Shown here piece after piece: positions 57,602-64,000 of a stretch of DNA of 64,000 bases. The translations under genes and the position numbers were made by a program. The DNA comes from a bacterium (GTDB lineage Bacteria; DRYD01): positions 1-64,000 of the forward strand of contig JAUQQQ010000009.1 in NCBI GenBank assembly GCA_030549815.1. Reading direction: 5' to 3'. Within the stretch, counting starts at the first letter, position 1. The number at the start of each line of letters is the position of its first letter. Under the pieces are notes generated by a model that saw only the letters and a list, made by a program, of their open reading frames with translations, did no database searches and was not told the origin of the DNA.

Positions 57602-57742
57602 TTTTTATCGTTTAATAAACTTTGTTTAATAAACTTTTTTTCTTTTCCCCAACGTCCTAAAATACCATCCAAAACGGCTTCCATATACAAACCCAAATAC
57701 CTCGGCTTATAAAACAAATAAAAAAACGCGTACTTTATTAAA
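56621..57742. repeat. Direct repeat, 115 bp, at the 3' ends of tandem GT2 genes
   Basis: 56621-56735 and 57628-57742 are aligned without gaps with 11 differences counted by eye, about 90% identity. Both encode the C-terminal helices of the tandem transferases, whereas identity falls off upstream. Most differences are synonymous or conservative. Confidence 0.8.
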
Positions 57743-58629
57743 TTTTTAACTAAAGCTCGCCTATTGTACTTAAGTAGCATATGAGTCTCATTCCTATGAA
57801 TACAGTATCTCCTTAAATCTGTAGCATCATCTATTACGGGATATCTATTAAATAACCTTCTTATAACCTTTTTTTCGGGAGGATGATAGAAAACAGCATC
57901 AAGTATAACCAATAATTTAAAACCAGCTAAAATAGCTCTATACATATATTCAACTTCATCATACCATGTAAAAAATTCCTTAATAGGAAACCCTATACGA
58001 GAAACCAATTTTCTGGAAATTAAAGTTCCGTTGAATGGAATAGCTGCATCATAGAAAATGCCATTTTTACTTTCCCTTTTCAAATCTTCTAAAGTATCTA
58101 TAATTCTATTTTCACTTCTTATATACCTTTTATTCCAAATAAAGAGTTCTCTACAAGAAAAAGCTAATCTTTTACTATCTTCGGTACTAACAACAACAGC
58201 ATTCAAAAAATCACCTTTATCCTTATGTTTCATCAAATTTTCGAGACAGTTAGGAGAGGGAAAACCGTCATCATCCATCAGCCATATCCAATCACACCCT
58301 GCCTCGTATGACCTTTTTATTCCTTCGTAAAATCCACCCGCTCCCCCAGTATTCTCATTCATCCTAACATATCTTATTTCTAATTCCCTATCCTGGATTT
58401 TTATTTTTTTAACAACTTCAACTGGTTGATTATCAACAACTGGTATATCATCTATATAACCTTTTTCTTTTAGTAATTCCGGGCTACCATCGGTAGAAAA
58501 GTTATCTATAACATAAACAACATCAGGCAAATAAGTTTGATTAATAACTTTTTCTAAACAATTAATCAAAGAAAATTTACGATTATAAGTGACTATAACA
58601 GTTCCGACTTTATCATTCACAGATCTCAT
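57598..58629 (-). CDS. GT2 glycosyltransferase, GlfT2-like (tandem copy 2)
   Basis: A 343-residue GT-A transferase with VIVTYNRKFSL, IWLMDDDGFPSP and FTWYDEVEYMYRA, the same three-motif layout as its neighbour. An in-frame ATG a few codons later is a possible alternative start, as the beginning overlaps the YmdB gene by 17 bases. The C-terminal 38 residues match copy 1 almost exactly, while the rest is diverged, a pattern that suggests local gene conversion. Same presumed role in galactofuranose glycan assembly. Confidence 0.92.
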   Translation of the reverse strand: MRSVNDKVGTVIVTYNRKFSLINCLEKVINQTYLPDVVYVIDNFSTDGSPELLKEKGYIDDIPVVDNQPVEVVKKIKIQDRELEIRYVRMNENTGGAGGFYEGIKRSYEAGCDWIWLMDDDGFPSPNCLENLMKHKDKGDFLNAVVVSTEDSKRLAFSCRELFIWNKRYIRSENRIIDTLEDLKRESKNGIFYDAAIPFNGTLISRKLVSRIGFPIKEFFTWYDEVEYMYRAILAGFKLLVILDAVFYHPPEKKVIRRLFNRYPVIDDATDLRRYCIHRNETHMLLKYNRRALVKNLIKYAFFYLFYKPRYLGLYMEAVLDGILGRWGKEKKFIKQSLLNDKK

Positions 58630-59386
58630 TAAACACGATAAAATTTTTCGTTCTTCCGTTTTCTAATTCCAAAAGGACAGCATTGAAAATATAAGGTTTT
58701 TCTCTTTCTGGTTCAAATTTATTCGATAAGCCTGTTTCAAATTTCTCCAATATTTTATTGATTTTAAAACCAATGATTGAATAATATGATCCACACATAC
58801 CCACATCAGTTATAAAAAACGTTCCATTTGGTAAAATTTTAGCATCATTTGTTTGCACATGGGTATGTGTTCCTATAACAGCAGATACTTTACCATCCAA
58901 AAGATAAGCTATAAATGCTTTTTCAGCTGTAGTCTCCGCATGTAGATCAACGATAATATTCTCATACCTTTCGAAAAAACCTTCATTCAATAAGTTCTTT
59001 ATTGAAACCAAGGGACTAACGGGAGTATCCATAAAAGTTTTGCCTTGCAAATTTAATACAGCCAAATTATATTCCTCATTGATGCATAACTTGCGACCAG
59101 GCACCCAAGGAAATAAATTATAAGGCACAACAATATTATCATATTCATTTATTAACTCCAATATTTCTCGATTATCCCATACATGATTACCAGTTGTTAT
59201 TATATCCGCTCCACTATCAATCAATTCTGTATAGGTTTTTTTACTTACTCCAAATCCTCCAGCACTATTTTCTCCATTAACTATAACAACATCTACTTTG
59301 TAATTTTCTTTGATTTTAGGAATGAAAAATTGACAAGCTTTTCTACCTGATGTAGAAACAACATCCCCCACAAATAATACTTTCAT
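58613..59386 (-). CDS. ymdB: YmdB-type metallophosphoesterase (TIGR00282)
   Basis: A 257-residue metallophosphoesterase, cyclic-nucleotide phosphodiesterase by family knowledge. It has FVGDVVSTSGR with the first metal Asp, VNGENSAGGFG with Glu and Asn, ITTGNHVWDN with His, and IGTHTHVQTND near residue 175. All metal ligands are present. Length is standard. In Firmicutes ymdB often neighbours rny; here it lies between a glycosyltransferase and an ACT-domain gene. Confidence 0.93.
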   Translation of the reverse strand: MKVLFVGDVVSTSGRKACQFFIPKIKENYKVDVVIVNGENSAGGFGVSKKTYTELIDSGADIITTGNHVWDNREILELINEYDNIVVPYNLFPWVPGRKLCINEEYNLAVLNLQGKTFMDTPVSPLVSIKNLLNEGFFERYENIIVDLHAETTAEKAFIAYLLDGKVSAVIGTHTHVQTNDAKILPNGTFFITDVGMCGSYYSIIGFKINKILEKFETGLSNKFEPEREKPYIFNAVLLELENGRTKNFIVFNEICE

Positions 59387-59407
59387 AAGCCGTCTGATTC
59401 GAATTTC

Positions 59408-59731
59408 TTATATTTCAGCTTCAGAGGCTATAACACTTTCAAGACCGTATTTAAGATTAACAACATCTATAGAAGTTGGTTTCCTAATGTTGGTAATGGA
59501 TATTTCCTTTATTTTTTTAAGTTCATCATTTATAGTTTGGATAATATTTTCCTTATCTTCAACACTAATGAGCATTCTAATAGTTTTAGGTTTGACTTCA
59601 GACGGTATAATCCCCTCAATTCCGGTTGTAAAAGCTGCAATATTTGCATTCATTTTAGCCAATATTGTTGTAATTTGTGCCAATATTCCAGGTTTATCTT
59701 CCAAAACCTTGGCTTCTATATACAATATCAT
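59408..59731 (-). CDS. ACT-domain protein
   Basis: A 107-residue protein. Residues 1-75 form an ACT domain (VLEDKPGILAQITTILAKMNANI is the conserved Gly-containing helix start), which binds amino acids in many regulators. The tail of about 30 residues is polar. No catalytic domain is attached. AAGGAGAG precedes the ATG. A likely pseudoknot lies in the 59-base leader between the SPOR gene and this one, ending 5 bases before the ribosome-binding site, which suggests translational control. Confidence 0.88.
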   Translation of the reverse strand: MILYIEAKVLEDKPGILAQITTILAKMNANIAAFTTGIEGIIPSEVKPKTIRMLISVEDKENIIQTINDELKKIKEISITNIRKPTSIDVVNLKYGLESVIASEAEI

Positions 59732-59748
59732 AATTTCTCTCCTTATAA

Positions 59749-59786
59749 GGGTAAAGTTTTTATATACCGCCCTTTACCCAAGCGGT
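59749..59786 (-). promoter_or_regulatory. Predicted H-type pseudoknot in the ACT gene leader
   Basis: In the minus-strand RNA, ACCGC (59786-59782) pairs with GCGGU (59770-59766). The loop holds GGGUAAAG (59779-59772), which pairs 8 bp with CUUUACCC (59756-59749). Linkers are 2, 1 and 9 bases, the last being AUAUAAAAA. The geometry is textbook H-type. It sits between the SPOR gene stop and the AAGGAGAG of the ACT gene, riboswitch-like in position. A simple hairpin of the 8-bp stem is the alternative. Confidence 0.6.
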
Positions 59787-59790
59787 TTTC

Positions 59791-60435
59791 TTAATAACTA
59801 CGAATAACATTGTCATATCCTAATCTTTTTAATTTATTGCTCTCTAATTGAACTTCTTCTTGAGTTTTGTATGGTCCTAATATAACCCTATATATGGTAT
59901 TACCTCCTGTTATTATTTTTTCTATTTTTGGCTGCAATCCTATCGAAACTAACTGTTCTTTAATACTTTCAGCGTTTTCAAGTGATGTAAAAGAACCAAC
60001 CTGAATATAATATGATTCCTGGACATTTTCTTGGAAAGTATTTTGGTTTTCATCTTTCGAATTATTATCCTCTTTTTCTTTATTAATTTCCTGTGAATTA
60101 ACCTCTGTTGAATTACTCTGCGTATCATCTTCTTTACTTTCAGTAGTATTAGTAGTATTTTTTTCAGTAATGGTGTTTTTAGTTTGATTTATAGTAGTTT
60201 GATTTACTTTTTCTGTTTCACTTTGCTTTTCCTTATCTACTTGAGGAACCAAAACAAATGGTTTTTGACTATCACTATTTGTGGTAAAAGTTTTCTCTTC
60301 AATAAGAGGAGCTATCAGAGGCTTTGAGTTGGTATCATTCGTTGTATTTATTTTTTCTTTATAAAAATATTTTCCTGCATAGTATCCTAATACGGATGCT
60401 AAAACTACAGCAAGTATGATTAGTATATATCTCAT
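59791..60435 (-). CDS. Membrane-anchored SPOR-domain protein
   Basis: I set the start at the ATG at 60435, which overlaps the galT stop by ATGA; the longer frame runs 75 bases into galT. The 214-residue product has a transmembrane helix at residues 2-21, a Thr/Glu/Asn/Ser-rich linker of about 100 residues, and a C-terminal SPOR domain (YYIQVGSFTSLENAESI, then YRVILGPYKTQEEV). SPOR domains bind denuded peptidoglycan at division septa. Its exact role is not readable. Confidence 0.92.
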   Translation of the reverse strand: MRYILIILAVVLASVLGYYAGKYFYKEKINTTNDTNSKPLIAPLIEEKTFTTNSDSQKPFVLVPQVDKEKQSETEKVNQTTINQTKNTITEKNTTNTTESKEDDTQSNSTEVNSQEINKEKEDNNSKDENQNTFQENVQESYYIQVGSFTSLENAESIKEQLVSIGLQPKIEKIITGGNTIYRVILGPYKTQEEVQLESNKLKRLGYDNVIRSY

Positions 60436-61439
60436 TGTATTTGTTGCTTTCTTAGTTCTGCTGCTGCCATTTCCGGTGTCATTGGATTTATATATGTACC
60501 TGTTCCCCATTCAAACCCCGCAACCTTTGTCAACCTTGGAATTATCTCTATGTGCCAATGGAAATACTCTTTACTATTGGAATTTGGAGGAGCAGTATGA
60601 AGCATCATATTATAAGGAGGATTATCAAGTAATAAGTATATTTTTGATAATACTGTTTTCATCGTTTCAGCCAAATCAACAACATGATTCTTATCTATAT
60701 CCTCAAATCTGTGATAATGCTTTTTAGGTATAATCCATGTTTCAAAAGGAAAAGCAGATGCAAACGGGCAAAAAGCAATAAATGAGTTATTCTCAAAGAC
60801 TATTCTATCTTGGTGCCCCCTTTCTTGAGTAACTATATCACAAAATATACACCTATCCCTTAAATCATAGTATTCTTTTGCATTGTCTATTTCATTCTTT
60901 ATAACTGATGGTATTATTGGAGTTGCAATGATTTGAGAATGGGGATGAAAAAGGGAAGCACCAGCATCTTTACCATGATTCTTAAAAATTATAACATACT
61001 TTATTCTCTGATCTTTAGACAGTTCTATTATTCTATCTCTGTAAGCCCAGATAATCTCCATATACAGTTCTTTAGTAACAGTTAGAGGAGTTGCAAAATG
61101 ATCTTCTCCCTCAATCAATACCTCATGATAACCTACACCATTCATAAAATCATATATTCCTATACCTTTCTTATCCAAATCACCTTCAGGTTTAAGAGCA
61201 GGAAATTTATTATTAATTACTCTTATCCACCATCCAGGTCCATTCGCTATTGTCCCAGGGTTTCTGTAAGCCAAAACCTCAGGAGGAGTCATGTATTCGT
61301 TACCTGGACAAAACGGACATTTTGAAACATCACCAGGTTGATCCTGAACTTTCTGCTTGAAATCATTAGGCCTTGATGCTCTTTCAGTTGCTATTATAAC
61401 CCATCTCTTCAGTATCGGATCTTTCCTAAGCTCAGGCAT
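60432..61439 (-). CDS. galT: Galactose-1-phosphate uridylyltransferase
   Basis: A 335-residue GalT that exchanges UMP between UDP-glucose and galactose-1-phosphate. It has the CPFCPGNE zinc site, a second Cys pair in CIFCDI, the active-site FHPHSQI with the nucleophilic His, and YFHWHIEIIPR near the C-terminus. It supplies UDP-galactose for the glf pathway nearby. Length is typical. The downstream SPOR gene is coupled by ATGA. Confidence 0.95.
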   Translation of the reverse strand: MPELRKDPILKRWVIIATERASRPNDFKQKVQDQPGDVSKCPFCPGNEYMTPPEVLAYRNPGTIANGPGWWIRVINNKFPALKPEGDLDKKGIGIYDFMNGVGYHEVLIEGEDHFATPLTVTKELYMEIIWAYRDRIIELSKDQRIKYVIIFKNHGKDAGASLFHPHSQIIATPIIPSVIKNEIDNAKEYYDLRDRCIFCDIVTQERGHQDRIVFENNSFIAFCPFASAFPFETWIIPKKHYHRFEDIDKNHVVDLAETMKTVLSKIYLLLDNPPYNMMLHTAPPNSNSKEYFHWHIEIIPRLTKVAGFEWGTGTYINPMTPEMAAAELRKQQIQ

Positions 61440-61626
61440 AAACTATTCCCCTTTCCTCTTCAAAAACATCTTGTATATAATTATACTTATCAACCCATTT
61501 CCCTTTTTACAAATCAAATTGTTCTTCAAAAAAACTTACTAACCTATTGTTTTTTATAAATTTTTCTTGAAAATTTGACAAAGATCCAAAACTTTCAAAA
61601 TCTTTATCATTTCTAATAGGTAATCT

Positions 61627-62997
61627 TTAAACAACTTCTCTTAAATCCGTTTTAAAGAATTTTTCAAATGTTTTGTCCCAATTAAAATCTTGAATATTAT
61701 TCAATTTTATTCTTTGTAAAGCAAGCATAAATTCAATTGATAGGATAATAGAAGACAAATAAGCACATTTCAATAACTTCTTGGAATTGTTTTCACTGAA
61801 ACTAACAAGATCTTCCTGATTTAAACTAACTGGAAAATTTTCCATACTAATCGGTAAACAGTTATTTTTTAGCTCTACTAACAAATGAGAAGCAAGGTAA
61901 TGACTTATCATAAAACCACTATTCAATCCTTCATCCACAATAATAAAATCAGGATTTAGTAAATGATTCATCCTTTGAAAAGACATATTAGCAACCTGAA
62001 AAATATGTATTTTTAAGTGATCAGATAAAGTAGATATTGTATTACCATGAAAATTACCAGCAGAAATAAATTCCTCATCTACTACTAAAGGATTATCTGT
62101 ATTACTGTTTAACTCACTTTGAGCAAAATAACAAGACAAATCTAAAAGACCGTACATACTCTCCATTATCTGGGGATAACATCTGTATGAGTAAGGTGCT
62201 TGAAGCAAAGTATTCCGATCTTTAAAAAAACTATTCAAGTTTATGTAATTATTTATATCCTCAATCACTTGTCTAAAATACTTGCTAAATTTTGTTTTTT
62301 TTAGTTTTTCACTAAAATGAGAAAAATCTATATTTCCAGCAATTGAACTTACGACTATAACAAAATTAGAAAAATCAATTAGTTTCTCTATAAAAAATAG
62401 TCCGATTATAAAATTAGCCAATGAATATGAAGTTCCATTGATGAAAGCAATTGACTCTTTAGGTTTCGGATTATAATTTTCGATTATCTTTAAAAATATG
62501 TGCGAAAGGGGGATTAAATCTCCACTGGCACCAACAGAGGTATAAAAAGGAATTTCTGGTAATTCCTGATTTTCAACTAAATCTATGATTTTTTCTATCA
62601 TTTCCCAACTAATCCCACTGTATCCTATAAGTAACTGTCTCAATCTAATCAATAGAGTAAGAAAAACAACAAAATCATTAATTTTCTTTCCATATCCTGC
62701 AGTATGCGAGTAAATTAGATTACACTGCAATTCCTGTAGTTTATTATCAGAAATTATTTTATTAAAAAGTTTTCCAAAGCCAGTATTTATCCCATAAACC
62801 GGTTTATCTATCCTTTCAACTTTTCGGCGTACAGAATTAATTTTTTCTTTTATATTATTGGGAACAAAAATTTTTACTCTTTCAAAACTACCCTTTTCAA
62901 AGTAATTAGAAATTATATTTAATATAGTTTCCAAATTTAGGTTGGCAACATCAATAAGGATAGATTTTCTACTATTTTGAAAGGCTTTTTTATCCAT
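61627..62997 (-). CDS. MIO-type aromatic amino acid ammonia-lyase (HAL-like)
   Basis: A 456-residue lyase with the Ala-Ser-Gly triad of the MIO cofactor in GASGDLIPLSH. It also has YGINTGFGK (catalytic Tyr), LIYSHTAGYG, NGTSYSLA, APYSYRCYPQ, NTDNPLV, AGNFHGN and NQEDLVS. The His in YSHTAG matches histidine and tyrosine lyases rather than PAL. It is about 50 residues shorter than typical HutH, and no other hut gene is near. It overlaps the phosphatase gene by 61 bases. Substrate is His or Tyr; undecided. Confidence 0.87.
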   Translation of the reverse strand: MDKKAFQNSRKSILIDVANLNLETILNIISNYFEKGSFERVKIFVPNNIKEKINSVRRKVERIDKPVYGINTGFGKLFNKIISDNKLQELQCNLIYSHTAGYGKKINDFVVFLTLLIRLRQLLIGYSGISWEMIEKIIDLVENQELPEIPFYTSVGASGDLIPLSHIFLKIIENYNPKPKESIAFINGTSYSLANFIIGLFFIEKLIDFSNFVIVVSSIAGNIDFSHFSEKLKKTKFSKYFRQVIEDINNYINLNSFFKDRNTLLQAPYSYRCYPQIMESMYGLLDLSCYFAQSELNSNTDNPLVVDEEFISAGNFHGNTISTLSDHLKIHIFQVANMSFQRMNHLLNPDFIIVDEGLNSGFMISHYLASHLLVELKNNCLPISMENFPVSLNQEDLVSFSENNSKKLLKCAYLSSIILSIEFMLALQRIKLNNIQDFNWDKTFEKFFKTDLREVV

Positions 62998-63479
62998 TTT
63001 TCCACGTCTTCCTTCTTTGTTTTTCCAGTTAAAGTGAGTATAAACTTAATTTTCATACTGTCAGCACAGAGAAAATCCACCAAACTATCTCCTATAAAAT
63101 AACTATTCTCCACGTCCACCGAAAATCTTTCTATTGCTTTCTTAAGCATCCAATTTTTAGGTTTTCTACACCTGCAATTCTCCTCTTCTTTATGAGGACA
63201 AAAATATAAAGCACTAAGATTAAAACGATTTACTAAATACATAGATAAATCAACAAAAAATCTGTAATTCACAATTCCTTTGTTAATACCAGATTGATTA
63301 GTTATTACGATAAATTTGTAGTATTTTTTATGTTTTTCCCAAAAATCTACAAAACTTTCTAATACTTCGAATTCGTGTATATTTTTTACGTAATCATTTT
63401 CTAAGTATTTATTTATAACTCCGTCTCTATCTAAGAATACGCATCTATATATAGTTTCTACCACCACCAATAATTCCAA
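62937..63479 (-). CDS. GmhB/HisB-type HAD phosphatase
   Basis: A 180-residue HAD phosphatase. The nucleophile motif is FLDRDGVINK near residues 15-24, the Thr/Ser motif is VITNQSGI, and the zinc-binding group CPHKEEENCRCRKP matches GmhB/HisB-N. YFIGDSLVDFLCA is motif III with Asp residues. GmhB removes phosphate from heptose bisphosphate, and histidinol phosphate is the other option. The start is uncertain: TTG at 63479 overlaps the upstream gene end, and nearby GTG codons are possible. Confidence 0.85.
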   Translation of the reverse strand: MELLVVVETIYRCVFLDRDGVINKYLENDYVKNIHEFEVLESFVDFWEKHKKYYKFIVITNQSGINKGIVNYRFFVDLSMYLVNRFNLSALYFCPHKEEENCRCRKPKNWMLKKAIERFSVDVENSYFIGDSLVDFLCADSMKIKFILTLTGKTKKEDVEKWIKKPFKIVENLSLLMLPT

Positions 63480-63925
63480 CCAAAGTTATACCAACATGGG
63501 CTATAAAAGTATGAGTAATACATTGGATAATAAAAAGGATAACTATAAGGCATCAAACCACCCAAAGCTAATCCCGTTAATAAGCCCAATCCACCAACAG
63601 CCAAATATTTCCACAAATTACTTCCAGTTCCCTGAGTATAAGAAGCTTGATTTATATAAGTTGGATTATAAGTTGCAGAAGGACCATAAAATGGGTTTAT
63701 TCCTTGTTGCATTTGATAAAACGGATTTTGGACAAAAGGATTCTCATTTCCAACAGGAGGAACTATTTTTGAATTATCAATACCTTGGTTAACAATTACA
63801 AAATCATTTGGATTTTTAACATCAGCATTATTAACATCTTGAGTTTGATTAGTTTGAAATTGGTTATTGGTTTGGACTTGATTTGTGTTTATTTGATTAG
63901 TTCCCAGCTTTTTTATTTCTGTCAT
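63458..63925 (-). CDS. Asn/Gln-rich protein with hydrophobic aromatic C-terminus
   Basis: Not recognised. I set the start at the ATG at 63925, which follows GGGGGGTGAT; a longer GTG frame has no site. The 155-residue product has an N-terminal half made of short NTNQVQTN-like repeats, a middle rich in Asn, Pro and Gly, one hydrophobic helix (residues about 112-126), and a tail of Tyr, Trp, Phe and Pro ending in three Trp. It resembles a surface or matrix protein. Its stop overlaps the phosphatase gene. Confidence 0.65.
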   Translation of the reverse strand: MTEIKKLGTNQINTNQVQTNNQFQTNQTQDVNNADVKNPNDFVIVNQGIDNSKIVPPVGNENPFVQNPFYQMQQGINPFYGPSATYNPTYINQASYTQGTGSNLWKYLAVGGLGLLTGLALGGLMPYSYPFYYPMYYSYFYSPCWYNFGWNYWWW

Positions 63926-64000
63926 AACATCACCCCCCAGGGTATTACAAATGGTATGTAAGGAACAAAAGGTATAGGGAAACACCAAAAATAAGGACTA
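63922..64000 (-). CDS. C-terminal end of a Pro/aromatic-rich protein (runs off right edge)
   Basis: The minus-strand frame entering from the right edge stays open for 25 codons and ends in a TGA that overlaps the next ATG (ATGA at 63922-63925). The readable tail is rich in Pro, Phe, Tyr, Ile and Trp (for example FVPYIPFVIPWG), similar in flavour to the C-terminus of the gene after it. A family cannot be named from this fragment. Confidence 0.45.
   Translation of the reverse strand, partial: SPYFWCFPIPFVPYIPFVIPWGVML

Noticed and set aside
61568-61573. A plus-strand TTGACA in the HAL-galT gap
   Set aside because: There is no plus-strand gene downstream and no matched -10 box.

Overview
This is a very AT-rich bacterial chromosome segment, densely packed, with many 4-base ATGA stop/start overlaps and almost no clear intrinsic terminators. 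Proteins are rich in Lys, Ile and Asn. Two beta-barrel-like proteins with signal peptides and terminal Phe suggest an outer membrane. Obg, PNPase, SecY, SecD, RimO, TrpS and type II thymidine kinase show a free-living type bacterial gene set. None of the three tRNA genes encodes its CCA end. I cannot place the organism below Bacteria; an uncultured or deep-branching lineage is plausible, but that is inference.

Layout. 1-1.6 kb: end of a DUF4126 membrane protein and a Gln-rich coiled-coil protein (minus). 1.7-6 kb: subtilase, epimerase-like protein, obgE and tdk (plus). 6.2-8 kb: two related outer-membrane barrels (minus). 8.1-16 kb: one tight plus-strand run of Ppx/GppA-like, SecY, two exported unknowns, a membrane-tethered DtxR-FeoA protein, FeoB split into GTPase and permease genes, and a nucleotidyltransferase. 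16.1-18.1 kb (minus): short RbgA-like GTPase, RluA-family pseudouridine synthase, tRNA-Leu and an RRM protein bracketed by a 14-bp inverted repeat. 18.2-23.1 kb (minus): SecD, OPT transporter and a DUF5693-like membrane protein. 23.1-26.2 kb: a probable broken gene, tRNA-Val, tRNA-Thr and two unknown proteins.

26.4-35.6 kb (plus): a lone NuoL, two TPR proteins, an anchored thermonuclease and PNPase. 35.6-43.4 kb (minus): solute-binding protein, zinc ribbon, RimO, TrpS, a CheY-like receiver, a small membrane-anchored protein, an OmpR-type regulator, a histidine kinase with Gln at the phospho-acceptor position, and a CsaB-like pyruvyltransferase. 43.5-49 kb (plus): UPF0173 hydrolase, MNT/HEPN pair, ankyrin protein, nitroreductase, glycogen synthase and amino-acid permease. 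49-53 kb (minus): glycerate kinase, two DUF3137-like paralogs that both look frameshifted at homopolymers, and an FkbM methyltransferase. 53.1-58.6 kb: a galactofuranose glycan cluster (GT4, UDP-galactopyranose mutase, three GlfT2-like transferases). 58.6-64 kb (minus): YmdB, ACT protein, SPOR protein, GalT, a MIO-type ammonia-lyase, a GmhB-like phosphatase and two Pro/aromatic-rich proteins.

The points most worth following are: two GC-containing H-type pseudoknots directly ahead of start codons (45462-45501 and 59749-59786); paired homopolymer frameshifts in sister genes (50.5-51.8 kb); the kinase lacking its histidine; the tethered iron regulator with split FeoB; and the inverted repeat around the RRM gene beside tRNA-Leu.
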